Assembly (NCBI GenBank): GCA_006386115.1
Contig: VFIW01000008.1
Coordinates: forward strand, 186,001-250,000
From: Globisporangium splendens
Lineage: Eukaryota > Oomycota > Peronosporomycetes > Pythiales > Pythiaceae
Length of the DNA stretch: 64,000 nucleotides
Reading direction: 5' to 3'
Part shown: one piece after another, positions 8,730-20,459 of the stretch
Position numbering within the stretch: the first letter of the stretch is position 1
Layout: every line of letters begins with the position of its first letter
Notes under the pieces: generated by a model
Told to the model about the DNA's origin: nothing
The model's input: only the letters and a program-made list of their open reading frames with translations
Database searches by the model: none
Translations under genes and position numbers: made by a program

Positions 8730-11640
8730 GGTCCGCAGATCCACTTGGAAGGTAAGGCTTTAGTCTACCCACATAAAATGTCGGGTGTAGACGCATGCGT
8801 GTAGGTATGTCTAGCGTGTAGGCATCACCATTGCATTTAACCACCTTGAACGGTCCAATAAACCTTGGCAGAAGCTTCGAGCTTCCCAAGTTGGACACTG
8901 CATGTTCAGGCAGGTTCGCCGTGCTAAGTAATACAAGATCATTGATCTTATATACTTGCTTGTTCTTCCTTCCACTCTTGTCTGCTTGTTCCTTTTGCAG
9001 ATCCTGAGCCTTCGCGATTGCGTCTCGAACAAACCTCACAACGGCTTGTCTCCTCACAATAAAGTCATCGACTTGCTGCTCTTCACGACTTGTTAGGTCG
9101 TCGAGGGGTTTCATCGAGTCGAAATTGGCTTTCAACTCGGAAGCAGCATTCAGGTCGTAAGACGACTTCGGCTTGTTATCATGAGCCGGAGTCCCTCCCC
9201 CACTTAAGGTAGAGACCTCACCCATTATGGAAGCAGGCACTCGAGGGTGAATGCCATAGTTCATATAAAATGGAGAGTGACCTGTCGAGACATGCGTGGA
9301 GTTGTTCAACGCAAACTCGGCAAGAGGGAGATAGTCGCTCCACTCTTTGAAAGACGTTGCGTAGCTGCGCAACACGTCTTCAAGGACACGATTCACTCGC
9401 TCTGTTTGACCGTCCGTTTCAGGGTGTGCCGCTGTTGACATGGACAACTTGGTGTCCAGAAGTCCGAACAGTGCACGACAGAACTTGGACGTGAAACGGG
9501 TGTCACGGTCAGACACGATCTCGACTGGTAGTCCGTGCAGACGGAATACGACGTCTACAAAGACCTTGGCAGTCTTCTCAGCAGAGATCTTGTCCGAAAC
9601 AGGCGCAAGATGGACCATCTTGCTGAATCGGTCCACAAACACAAGGATGCCGTTGCGTCCATGTGTGTCCCGAGGAAGTCCGAATATGAAATCCATACTC
9701 ACAGACTTCCAACTGTCCGATGGGACAGCCAATGAACGAAGTGGTGCCTGCGTGGAACCAGAGGGTTTCACTCGTTGGCAGGCCTCGCAAGTCCTCACAT
9801 ACTTGCGCACCCACTTGTACATGTGTGGCCAGTAGTAATCCCGGGAAAGACTGAGAAACGTTTTCTCACGTCCGAGATGGCCACCCGAAGGACTGTCATG
9901 GCACTCATACAAGAGTCGATGACGCAGACCTTCGTTGTTGGGAACAACAACCCTTGCTGTATCTCCTTGTTCGACCGCATAGTACAACAACCCATTGTGT
10001 ACTCGGAAACGGTGAACTCGCGATCTTGTGCGCGACGGAAGACCTTGCAGCGCTTTGTCGGAAGGGTCCTTGAAGTACTTCAGCAAGTCCTGACATGTTT
10101 CGTCAGACTTGTACCCTTCGACGATCTCTTCTCGCACTGTAGTCGCAGCTCGCACCGCGATCGCTTGAACATCTTCACAGAGTCGACACGCTCCATCCGT
10201 GTCCTCACTCTTGGTCTTCGGATCGTAATCCGGACGTCTTGACAGCGCATCGGCTAAGATGTTCGTCTTGCCTGGCTTGCAGTGTACAACGAAGTTGTAC
10301 TCTGCAAAGAAGGAGAACCATCTCGCCATTCTTTGCGACAAATGAGGAGTCTTCACTGCCGTACGCAGAGATGTGTGATCAGTGTAGATAGCAAAGCGCT
10401 CCTCGCCAAGCAGATACACACGGAACTTGACCAAAGAATACTTCATCGCCAGAAGTTCCTTGTCATGAACTGGGCAGTTCCGCTCTGCGGGTCGGAGTTG
10501 TCGTGACTGATACGACACAACTCGCTCGTGACCCTCATCATCGTGTTGCATCAATGCGCAACCGATGGCATAGTCGCTCGCATCACAGACTACGTGGAAC
10601 GGCTTGTCGTGGTTTGGCAGAGCCAACACAGGAGCTTCTCGAAGACTCCTCTTGACTTCTCCGAACGCCGTCTGATGGTCTTTCGACCACTTCCACTCAA
10701 CGTCTTTCTTCAAGAGCTGTGTGAGGGGTTGCACCAACGCTGCATAATTGCGCGTGTACTTGTGCAAGTAGTTGGCTAAACCCAACCATTGTCGTAGCTG
10801 TTTGACGTTCTTTGGCACTGGCCAATCGTCAATAGCTTTGACCTTCTCCGGATCGACTCGAACACCGCTCTTACCCACAAAACAACCGAGAACAGGGATC
10901 TCGGGGGCGAAGAACATGCACTTCTTCAAGTTAGCGTAGAGTTTATTCTCACGCATGACCTGGAAAACTTGACGAAGATGGTCGAGATGAACATCGACAT
11001 CAGACTTCCCATTCGTGGCCTTACTATGAACGAAAATGTCGTCCAAGTAACTTGGTGCAAATGTTCGCAGAGGACGAAGAACGTTCGTGACCATTCGATT
11101 GAAGGTCGCAGGAGCATTCTTCAGTCCCTGTAGCATCACTAACCATTCCCACAGCATACCACTCGGGGTACTCACTGCGGTTAGTGGGACATCGTCTTCG
11201 CGCATTCGAATCTGATAGAACCTATCTTTCAGATCGATGGCACTGAAGACGGTGCTGCCAACCATTCCATCAAGGATCATGTCCTTGCGTGGAACCGGAG
11301 TCTGTGCCGGAATTGTCGCGTCGTTCAGCTTGTTGAAAGCGTGGACAATGCGCCAACCTCCAGTTGCCTTCTTCACACAGAAAGTGGGGCTGCAATGCGG
11401 AGACTTGCTCTCCCGCACATGACCAGCCTCAGCACGTTGTGCAAAGAACTCGTCGATTGCCTCGACTTGTTCCTTTGGCAACGGCCACTGTCTTGTGATG
11501 CAGTACTTCGTGCCAGGAAGTACATCAATCTCGTGACGAATGCCTCTATCGAATGGCAATTCGTCCGGCACCTTGTCAGGGAAGATGTCTTCGTATTCCC
11601 TGGCAAGCGCATACACGGGGTTCTTCTTGAGGGCGTCCCA
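7861..11640 (-). pseudogene. Gypsy A pol: RT, RNase H, integrase, chromodomain
   Basis: Frame open from just after a TAG at 11641-11643 (TCG in copy B) down to 7861. Domains in order: RT with AIDLKDRFYQIRM (copy B has G for R) and an intact SYLDDIFVHSK box, RNase H (VVCDASDYAIGCAL, IYTDHTSLR), HHCC zinc domain, integrase D-D-E (MDFIFG, SDRDTRFTSKF, GQTERVNR), a long Ser/Arg/Pro-rich linker, and a chromodomain (VRWRGYPPSSDTWEP). A 1-bp deletion near 8058 shifts the frame in the chromodomain tail, so the true C-terminus is lost and the frame runs on to 7861. It is about 97-98% identical to pol of B by eye. The Ser/Arg/Pro linker is the region overlapped by the antisense coiled-coil ORF. Confidence 0.9.
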
Positions 11641-12748
11641 CTACTGCTCCTCGAACCTTTCCTTCCGTGTCTTTTCGTCCAACACATCTGCATCCGCACT
11701 CGATGCTGTGTTGGCGAAGCCTTCGTCGACCATTTCGACGATCACACACACCTGCGCAATATCGCCTCTCGCTAGGCTGCGCTCCAGTGTCTTCTTGCTC
11801 ATCGGCGGCAAGGAAATCAACTCTTGGACTGAACTTGGAGGATTTTCAATCTTCACGTGACGGATTACATCCACGTCACCTTCTTCATTGTAGACTGCGA
11901 TATTCACAAACTCGCTTGGAATGTCTTGTGCTTGGACACTCCCTTCGTCATCACCACTTGTACCTTGATCAGGGGAACTCAAAACTCTTGGCGAAAAACT
12001 TCTCTTGCTGGTCTTCTTGTCTTGGGGAGGGTGTCTGTTCCTCTTCCATTCACTCTTGTTAACGCCATCGCGAACCTTCTCGTCGTCGATGGCAAAGGAG
12101 ACAGTCTTTTTCTGGCGCCTGACTGCTCCACCTCCATTTGTCGTCTTCAAAATGGGTACCGCTTGTGAACATGGGGGCCATCGCACACCGCAATATCACA
12201 AGGGCCATCTGGGATCTCTTCCACAGATGTGTACACCCATGCTACTTCATCCGTTGTTGTGCAGCACAAGTCAACATCTCGTGACTTGCCAACGGAGATC
12301 TTCATATTCATCCAGTCAATGCTAGGTTGATAACGCTTCAACCATGGCATTCCCAGGATGATGTCAAACTTGTCATCGAGGTCGAGTTGGATAAACTCGT
12401 CTTCACCTCAGAAATCTTCACACTTGATTGCCAAGCGCACCACGCGCTTCGGCATCTTCACAGTTGACCCATTTGCCAACCGGACAATCATTGTCTTCTC
12501 TTCATACGCATCAGGCACGAAGACACCATGCCCGACGATCACTTCATTTCGAACAAAGTTGTTCGATGCACCAGTGTCAACCAAAGCTCGTAGAGGCGTT
12601 GCAATACCGTCTACATGAACTTTGTGAACGATCAAACTTGACGTTTGACTGACACTCTTCTCACTCATAGTGGAAACTGCATGTGCTTGATGCACATAGG
12701 GGCCAGAGTCCTGTGTCTCCACAACATCCACAGTCCTCTTTTCCGGGC
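11641..12748 (-). pseudogene. Gypsy A protease and PR-RT linker, multiply broken
   Basis: Follows gag in the -1 frame. It contains RALVDTGASNNF (retropepsin active site DTGA), a later VRLANGSTVKMP segment and an IILGMPWLKRY motif (ILG strand of retropepsins followed by MPWL). Lesions visible: TGA at about 12404-12406, a frameshift near 12175, and TAG at 11641-11643. The linker (12147 to 11785) is acidic and Ser/Lys-rich and is absent from copy B, whose sequence jumps from just after the protease active site to the RT leader. Confidence 0.8.
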
Positions 12749-12788
12749 CAGTAGGAGGCCCCGCCCCTACTGTCCATTCCCGTTTTTT
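12749..12788 (-). promoter_or_regulatory. Putative -1 ribosomal frameshift signal, gag to pol (gypsy A)
   Basis: Slippery heptamer A AAA AAC at 12788-12782 in the gag frame (Pro CCA, Lys AAA, Asn AAC), a 9-nt spacer, then a hairpin at 12772-12749 with a 9-bp stem (CAGTAGGGG pairing with CCTCCTACTG, one G-T pair) that contains the gag TAG stop. After a -1 slip, the frame continues REWTVGAGPPTG into the protease with no stop until 12406. Copy B has the same arrangement with a different, still-pairing stem. Confidence 0.75.
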
Positions 12789-13828
12789 GGTCCAGGTGAC
12801 CGCTCGAACCGACGACCGTAAGAACGATCGTGGTTGTTCGAACGAGCACCCTGTGTCGTTTGCCGACCCGGCAAAGACACCTTGCAGTTCCGAGCAATGT
12901 GACCCGGCTTCCCGCAACGGAAACACTTCCCATCGTTGCGAGGACGCTCATTTCCAGGCGTGGAAATGTACGAGATGTCCATGGGCTCGGGACCATCATG
13001 GACGGCATTCGATTGCCGCATTGGTCTCGACGCAAACCCATGGAACTTCGCTTGCTTGATGCTGAACTCTTCTTGCATCGCACGTTCAATGGCTTCGTCC
13101 AGCGTCTTGGGGTACTCGCGGAACAATTGGTTCCGAATCGGACCATCGTTCAGACCCGTCATGAACGTCACGACTTGCGTTGGAACGTCAATCGGCTCGT
13201 CAACCGGCTCGTCAACGATGCTCGACACCAAGTAACGAGCACGTTGTGCATACGAGCGAAGGTCGAAACGGCCTTGACGAAGCTTGAGGAACTCGACGCG
13301 CGCACGGAACTCACTCTGTGGAGGTTCAAACGCCTTCTTGAGTTCAGTCTTGAAGTGGTCGTAGCTGGGGAAGCAGTTTAGATCGGCTAAACGCTTGCCA
13401 TACGCCCAGCTCTTCGCACGACCCGCAAGGTTGGACATCGCGAGCAACACTTGCTGCGAAGGGTCTCGCAGTTGTCTTGCAGCGATGGCTGCATCCAACT
13501 CGACGAATCATCGTGAGAGAGGTTCGCTCTCTCCGCCGCGATACGGAGAGACGTCAAGCTTCAGTGGCACCGTCCTGAGTGAGGAAACAGGGGTTGCGAC
13601 CTGCTTCCGGGAGGACATGATCTTGTGGTGCATGAAGCTGACCACCGCGCTCTTCTGGTCCTCTGGAGATGCCGATCGAAGCAGACTGACCACAGCAGCC
13701 TCTCCGATGACATCTCGCATGCGCTCAAGCGCCATCCACTCATGAGAAGACAAATGAGGGAAACCCACAATAGTCAACTCGACAGTTTCCGGTACTGCTG
13801 GACCGAGTGGGGTTCCTGTAGCATCCAT
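12767..13828 (-). pseudogene. Gypsy A gag with in-frame TGA
   Basis: Two consecutive stretches in one frame separated by a single TGA (13508-13510). The N-terminal piece (first in-frame ATG at 13828) ends PYRGGESEPLSR. The C-terminal piece starts FVELDAAIAARQL and carries the gag core (FEPPQSEFRARVEFLKLRQGR) and a CCHC knuckle (CFRCGKPGHIARNC), ending at TAG 12767-12769 inside the frameshift hairpin. Copy B has the TGA at the same codon although the two gag genes differ at many amino acids. This means either a shared old nonsense change (Trp TGG is the likely original) or readthrough. Confidence 0.8.
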
Positions 13829-13947
13829 GTTCCAAACAAGGATGCTCGCAGGGTCTTGGACAGGAATGCTCGACGTGCTTAAAGCCGCATCGTCAAACCT
13901 CTTCACTTCACTGGGTCGTTGGAAGGACCGCTCAAAGTGCTACCAGG

Positions 13948-14587
13948 TGTAAGAGGGCGCTGTTCACAACAGTCCCTCAAACACGGCACACACGCTTGTG
14001 CCAGAGGAAGCGATCTCCGACTTGGAGGGAGGAAGAAAACTTGAGTACTTGGAGGAAAATTTGCAACTGAATTGAAATGTAGTTATGGTTCCTGTCGCTA
14101 CTTACAAATGAACCCCAAGGGATCCTACAGGTTTTATAACTAAAACCTAAACATACACAATAAAACCTATGAATCTAATATATAAAACCTTGGGTACACT
14201 GAAGTTGAACCTACGGGATCTTCTAGAAGCTTGAACTTCAAGTCTTGTATAAAATCCCTGCAAAGTGATTGGCTCGCGCCACTCACTTCAGGTGGTAGAC
14301 ACACGTCGGTCTCATCACCAGTGTTGTTTCCCCAAGTAGGAACCATCATTCACATGTCTCGAGTACTGTTGTGCGTAATCACGCCGAATCTCAATGATTG
14401 CGAGCGACCAACACTCAACTCAGACACAGATTGCTCTGGCGTCAGACGGTGACGTCACCTGTGCATGTGGGGATCACTTTTATGCGCTTCGCCCAATATC
14501 TTCGCACCCACAATGCACTTCCACAAGGTGGTGTGTGACACACACAAAGAGCCACCTTGCGTGTAATGGCAGCCTTAGCCCATTACA
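13948..14587 (-). repeat. 5' LTR of gypsy A
   Basis: 640 bp, minus-strand ends TGTAATGGGC...CTCTTACA. R/U5 (13948-14260) resembles the 3' LTR, but U3 (about 14300-14587) is a different sequence with one GACGTCA motif at about 14450. LTRs of one insertion are copied from a single template, so this mismatch needs recombination or conversion. The block ending at 14390 reappears inverted from 14588, forming a head-to-head LTR pair with a 197-bp centre. Confidence 0.85.
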
Positions 14588-15032
14588 GATTCGGCGTGAT
14601 TACGCACAACAGTACTCGAGACATGTGAATGATGGTTCCTACTTGGGGAAACAACACTGGTGACGAGACCGACGTGTGTCTACCACCTGAAGTGAGTGGC
14701 GTGAGTCAATCACTTCGCAGGGAATCTTCGCGGTACTTCAAGTTCAAGTTTCTCGAAGATCCCGTAGGTTCAACCTCAGTGTACCCAAGGTTTTATATAT
14801 CAGGTTCATAGGTTTTATTTCTGCATGTTTAAGTTTTATGCATAAAACCTCTAGGAAGCCCTAGTAGTGTTTTACATGTAGTGTCAGGAACCATAAGCTC
14901 ATTTCAATTCAGTTGCATTTTTGCCAAGTTCCCCTCAAGTCTTCCTCTCAAGCGCAAGCGTGCGTGCTGTGTTTGAGGCTGTCTCGGAAGCGTGCGTGCT
15001 GTGTTTGAGGCTGTCTCGGATAGCCTCTTACA
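14588..15032 (+). repeat. Truncated 5' LTR of gypsy B
   Basis: It lacks the first about 197 bp of U3; it begins GATTCGGCG, directly abutting the 5' end of A's LTR, and ends CCTCTTACA. Near its 3' end a 31-bp block containing GCGTGCGTGCTGTGTTTGAG is tandemly duplicated (14959-15020). The partial LTR at 21088-21328 shares this U5 type without the duplication. Confidence 0.8.
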
Positions 15033-15970
15033 GTTTGCGAGCAGTTATCGGTGAGGCATCTGTAATCAACTTGCTGAGATCAGCGTCACCGGATGAGCAG
15101 AAGAATGCGGCTACGAGCTTCATGCATCACGAGATCATGAACACTCATCGACAGCCTGCAACTCCTGTCACGACGATGAGAGTGGCGCCTCTGAAGCTCG
15201 ATGTATCTCCGCACCGTGGCGGAGAAAACGAATCTCTAGCGAGATGATTCATTGAGTTGGATGCAGCTATCACTACAAGACAACTACGGGACCCAATGCA
15301 GCAAGTGTTGTTTGCGATGTCAAACCTTGCGGGTCGAGCCAAGAGTTGGGAGTATGGGAAGCGATTGGCGGAGCCACATTGCTTCTACGACCTGGACGAC
15401 TTCAAGCGAGAACTGAAGAGAGCTTTTGAGCCTCCGCAGAGCGAATTTCGAGCTCGTGCTGAGTTCTTAAAGCTTCGTCAGGGTAGATACGACCTACACT
15501 CGTACGCTCAACGAGCACGATACCTTGTGTCAAGTATCGTGAATGAGCCGATTGATGTCTCAACGCAAGTTGTGACATTCATGGCAGGGCTCAATGACGG
15601 TCCGATTCGGAACCAGCTGTTCCGCGAGTATCCGAAGACGCTGGGTGAAACCATCGAGCGAGCGATGCAAGAAGAATTCAGCATCAAGCAAGCCAAGTTC
15701 AACGGTTTCGGCCCTCGTCCTGTTCGACAACACGCAGTCACATACGACGGTCCAGAGCCGATGGACATCTCGTATGCCGATGCGACCGCTAACAGACAGC
15801 CACGCAATGACGGGAAGTGTTTCCGTTGCGGCAAGCCCGGTCACATCGCGAGAAATTGCAAGGTGTCCTTGCCAAGCCAGCAAGCGACACACGGTTCGCA
15901 ATCGAATCGATCAGGCAGAGGCCGACGATTCGAGCGTTCCCAACAGCCAAAAAACGGGAACGACCAGTAG
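15033..15970 (+). pseudogene. Gypsy B gag (N-terminally truncated, in-frame TGA)
   Basis: The open frame enters directly from the LTR; the primer-binding site and the first about 90 codons seen in A are missing. The frame reads VIGEASVINLLRSASPDEQ, meets TGA at 15245-15247 (same codon as in A), then continues FIELDAAITTRQL, the gag core and a CCHC knuckle (CFRCGKPGHIARNC) to TAG 15968-15970. By eye it is roughly 80% identical to A gag in protein, far less than the pol identity between the two elements. Confidence 0.8.
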
Positions 15971-15989
15971 GAGCGGGGCTCCCTACTGG
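15949..15989 (+). promoter_or_regulatory. Putative -1 ribosomal frameshift signal, gag to pol (gypsy B)
   Basis: A AAA AAC at 15949-15955 in the gag frame, an 8-nt spacer, and a hairpin at 15964-15989 (CCAGTAGG paired with CCTACTGG, extended by further pairs with one bulged C). The gag stop TAG (15968-15970) lies in the 5' arm. The -1 frame continues RERPVGAGLPTG as in A. The stem differs in sequence from A but still pairs. Confidence 0.75.
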
Positions 15990-18900
15990 GCGAACAAAGA
16001 GTTCTGTGAATGTCGTGGAAGCGTAGAACTCTTGCCCCGATGTGCGCAATGCACATGAAGTTTCCGCGAACAGATGTGAGCGTGTCGAGCAAGAGCCAGC
16101 CTTGATAGTCCACAAGGTTAAGGTGGATGGTTATTCAGAACCTCTACGGGCTCTTGTAGACACTGGTGCGTCGGACAATTTTGTCCGCACACAAGTGGCG
16201 AGAAGGCAAGGTTTGGACCTGCCTAACTCAAACAAGGAGGGCAGCCTAGCGAGAGGCGATATTGCGCAGGTGTGTGTGATCGTCGAAATGGTCGACGAAG
16301 GCTTCGCCAACACAGCATCGAGTGCGGATGCAGATGTGTTGGACGAAAAGACACGGAAGGAAAGGTTCGAGGAGCAGTCGTGGGACGCCCTCAAGAAGAA
16401 CCCCGTGTATGCGCTTGCCAGGGAATATGAAGACATTTTCCCTGACAAGGTGCCGGACGAATTGCCATTCGATAGAGGCATTCGTCACGAGATTGATGTA
16501 CTTCCTGGCACGAAGTACTGCATCACAAGACAGTGGCCGTTGCCAAAGGAACAAGTCGAGGCGATCGACGAGTTCTTTGCACAACGTGCTAAGGCTGGTC
16601 ATGTGCGGGAGAGCAAGTCTCCGCATTGCAGCCCCACTTTCTGTGTGAAGAAGGCAACTGGAGGTTGGCGCATTGTTCACGCTTTCAACAAGCTGAACGA
16701 CGCGACAATTCCAGCCCAGACTCCGGTTCCACGCAAGGACATGATCCTTGATGGAATGGTTGGCAGCACCGTCTTTAGTGCTATCGATCTGAAAGATGGG
16801 TTCTATCAGATTCGAATGCGCGAAGACGATGTCCCACTAACCGCAGTGAGTACCCCGAGTGGTATGCTGTGGGAATGGTTAGTGATGCCACAGGGACTGA
16901 AGAATGCTCCTGCGACCTTCAATCGAATGGTCACGAACGTTCTTCGTCCTCTGCGAACATTTGCACCAAGTTACTTGGACGACATTTTCGTTCATAGTAA
17001 GGCCACGAATGGGAAGTCTGATGTCGATGTTCATCTCGACCATCTTCGTCAAGTTTTCCAGGTCATGCGTGAGAATAAACTCTACGCTAACTTGAAGAAG
17101 TGCATGTTCTTCGCCCCCGAGATCCCTGTTCTCGGTTGTTTTGTGGGTAAGAGCGGTGTTCGAGTCGATCCGGAGAAGGTCAAAGCTATTGACGATTGGC
17201 CAGTGCCAAAGAACGTCAAACAGCTACGACAATGGTTGGGTCTAGCCAACTACTTGCACAAGTACACGCACAATTATGCAGCGTTGGTGCAACCCCTCAC
17301 ACAGCTCTTGAAGAAAGACGTTGAGTGGAAGTGGTCGAAAGACCATCAGACGGCGTTCGAAGAAGTCAAGAGGAGTCTTCGAGAAGCTCCTGTGTTGGCT
17401 CTGCCAAACCACGACAAGCCGTTCCACGTCGTCTGTGATGCGAGCGACTATGCCATCGGTTGCGCATTGATGCAACACGATGATGAGGGTCACGAGCGAG
17501 TTGTGTCGTATCAGTCACGACAACTCCGACCCGCAGAACGGAACTACCCAGTTCATGACAAGGAACTTCTGGCGATGAAGTATTCTTTGGTCAAGTTCCG
17601 TGTGTATCTGCTTGGCGAGGAGCGCTTTGCTATCTACACTGATCACACATCTCTGCGTACGGCAGTGAAGACTCCTCATTTGTCGCAAAGAATGGCGAGA
17701 TGGTTCTCCTTCTTTGCAGAGTACAACTTTGTTGTACACTACAAACCAGGCAAGACGAACATCTTAGCCGATGCGCTGTCAAGACGTCCGGATTACGATC
17801 CGAAGACCAAGAGTGAGGACACGGATGGAGCGTGTCGACTCTGTGAAGATGTTCAAGCGATCGCGGTGCGAGCTGCGACTACAGTGCGAGAAGAGATCGT
17901 CGAAGGGTACAAGTCTGACGAAACATGTCAGGACTTGTTGAAGTATTTCAAGGACCCTTCGGGCAAAGCGCTGCAAGGTCTTCCGTCGCGCACAAGATCG
18001 CGAGTTCACCGCTTCCGAGTACACAATGGGTTGTTGTACTATGCGGTTGAACAAGGGGATACAGCAAGGGTTGTTGTTCCCAACGACGAAGGTCTGCGTC
18101 ATCGACTCTTGTATGAGTACCATGACAGTCCTTCGGGTGGCCATCTCGGACGTGAGAAAACGTTTCTCAGTCTTTCCCGGGATTACTACTGGCCACACAT
18201 GTACAAGTGGGTGCGCAAGTATGTGAGGACTTGCGAGATCTGCCAACGAGTGAAACCTTCTGGTTCCACGCAGGCACCACTTCGTTCATTGGCTGTCCCA
18301 TCGGACAGTTGGAAGTCTGTGAGTATGGATTTCATATTCGGACTTCCACGTGACACACATGGACGCAATGGCATCCTTGTGTTTGTGGACCGATTCAGCA
18401 AGATGGTTCATCTTGCGCCTGTTTCGGACAAGATCTCTGCTGAGAAGACTGCCAAGGTCTTTGTAGACGTCATATTCCGTCTGCACGGACTACCAGTCGA
18501 GATCGTGTATGACCGTGACACCCGTTTCACGTCCAAGTTCTGGCATGCACTGTTCGGACTTCTGGACACCAAGTTGCCCATGTCAACAGCGGCACACCCT
18601 GAAACGGACGGTCAAACAGAGCGAGTGAATCGCGTCCTCGAAGACGTGTTGCGCAGCTACGCAACGTCTTTCAAAGAGTGGAGTGAGTTTCTCCCTCTTG
18701 CCGAGTTTGCGTTGAACAACTCCACGCATGTCTCGACAGGTCACTCTCCCTTTTATGTGAACTATGGCATTCACCCTCGAGTGCCTGCTTCCATAATGGG
18801 CGAGGTCTCTACCTTAAGTGGGGGAGGGACTCCGGCTCATGGTAACAAGCCGAAGTCGCCTTACGACCTGAATGCTGCTTCCGAGTTGAAAGCCAATTTT

Positions 18901-20016
18901 GACTCGATGAAACCCCTCGACGACCTAACAAGTCGTGAAGAGCAGCAAGTCGATGACTTTATTGTGAGGAGACAAGCCGTTGTGAGGTTTGTTCGAGACG
19001 CAATAGCGAAGGCTCAGGATCTGCAAAAGGAACAAGCAGACAAGAGCGGAAGGAAGAACAAGCAAGTATATAAGATCAATGATCTTGTATTACTTAGCAC
19101 GGCGAACCTGCCTGAACATGCAGTGTCCAACTTGGGAAGCTCGAAGCTTCTGCCAAGGTTCATTGGACCGTTCAAGGTAGTGAAATGCAATGGTGATGCA
19201 TACACGCTAGACATACCTACACGCATGCGTCTACACCCGACATTTTATGTGGGTAGACTGAAGCCTTACCTTCCAAGTGGATCTGCGGACCCTACGAGAT
19301 CTTCCGCAAACGATCGAGCTGATCGTGAAGCTTCTCCACTTGATTGCGAAGAGCAAACAGCTCATCGCTCTGGAGATTCTTCTCGGCGTACAGGAGTTGC
19401 AGGACGTCGAAGGATTGGTCCTTCACTGCCTCCAACGCTTGAAGACGAGAATGGTACTCGCCACGAAGTACCTCGAGAGCCGAACCTGCCTCTTCCACAG
19501 AGCGCAAAAGGCGATCGTGAGCCAACTCACGAGACTTCTCGTTCTTCCAGAGTCGAACAAGTTCGTCCTAAACCTGTTGGAACCGTTCCTCATAACGGGA
19601 CTCCAAAGCCGAACACTGGGCAGAACCTTCTGTCAGATCGTCGATCTTCGACTCGTGATCGGCGACAAGGTTCTCGAGACTCTCGCAGCGTTCCGCAAGT
19701 GTCGAACAACGCTGCTGCAGCGCCTCGATTTGCCCACGATGAGCGCTCTTCCACTTCCAGAGTCGCTCAATCGTTTTCTCGTTCAGCCCCACCCCCGTTG
19801 TTAGACTCTCAGGGAGAGCATCGCTGGGTGGTTGAGTCGATTGTTCATCACGAAGATCGACCGACTCATCGTCGAGGAAAGAAGCGGTTGAGCCCTCAAC
19901 GCTTCTACAGAGTTCGGTGGCGTGGATATCCACCGAGCTCGGACACGTGGGAACCTCGTCAGACATTGGAGTCTGATGTTCCCGACGTGGTCCGCAGCTA
20001 TGAGAACTGTTTGTAG
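15956..20016 (+). pseudogene. Gypsy B protease-RT-RNase H-integrase-chromodomain polyprotein
   Basis: The -1 frame from the slip site meets one TAG at 16027-16029 (CAG in A) and is then open for 1,324 codons from 16042 to 20016. Numbering from 16042: retropepsin DTGA at residues 40-43; internal deletion junction at about 67; RT with AIDLKDGFYQ and YLDD near residue 311; RNase H (VCDASDYAIG); HHCC zinc domain (HDSPSGGHLG ... CEICQR); integrase D-D-E (MDFIFG, YDRDTRFTSKF, GQTERVNR; the usual Ser before DRD is Tyr); Ser/Arg/Pro-rich linker; chromodomain ending DVVRSYENCL. This is the best-preserved pol in the window, but the linker deletion removes most of the protease, so it could not have acted alone. 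Confidence 0.9.
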
Positions 20017-20459
20017 CGTCGCCAGGGGCGACACTACGACGACCAGAGCTACGGTTCGCTCTGTCGTCAGCGGGAGTTCTTCTTTGGGCACGAGCATTGC
20101 CACGACGAAGAAGACGCTCCATCTTGTTCTCGTTCTCAAGACGAACAAATGTTCGCCATGAGTCTCGCTGGGCTGCGATGTGTTGGTTCGGATCATCGCG
20201 ATCGTTGATCCGACGCCAACTGAAGAACCGCTCCTTGTAGAACTCGAGCTCCCCCCTTCTTCTTCAGAATGGGAGAGATGTCGAAGAGTTATGGAGCTGT
20301 CTGCTGTCGCTTGGACGACGGACGTTCTTCTCGGTTCACTTGGTCACTTGGTCGCTTCATTGCCAATTGGAAAGTGAACTGCTCCGAAAGGTCTGCAAAA
20401 GTACGCAAGGTACTTGTGACTTTAAGGAGGGGATGATGTAATGGGCCATAACCAGCCAT
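19292..20459 (-). pseudogene. Antisense coiled-coil ORF of gypsy B (broken)
   Basis: Counterpart of the antisense ORF of A, running from an ATG in the 3' LTR (20459) to the same stop (19292-19294). The frame is intact where A has its deletion, but B has its own lesions: a TAA replacing a Glu codon near 20291, an extra G in a G-run near 20258, and CAG to TAG near 19568. The coiled-coil part is almost identical in protein to A. Different breaks in the two copies suggest an intact ancestor, of roughly 355-390 codons depending on the start. Confidence 0.5.

Larger units (their letters stand above)
6938..14587 (-). mobile_element. Ty3/gypsy retrotransposon A (chromovirus type), degenerate
   Basis: Minus-strand element with 5' LTR (13948-14587), gag, -1 frameshift site, protease, RT-RNase H-integrase-chromodomain, polypurine tract (GGAGGGGATGA just inside 7587) and 3' LTR (6938-7586). 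The sequence next to the 5' LTR on the minus strand (CCTGGTAGCACTTTGAGC) is where the primer-binding site should be; I do not match it to a tRNA with confidence. The flanks GTGAC (6933-6937) and GATTC (14588-14592) do not match, so there is no target duplication. The two LTRs also have different U3 halves, pointing to inter-element recombination rather than one simple insertion. It contains several stops and frameshifts. Confidence 0.9.
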
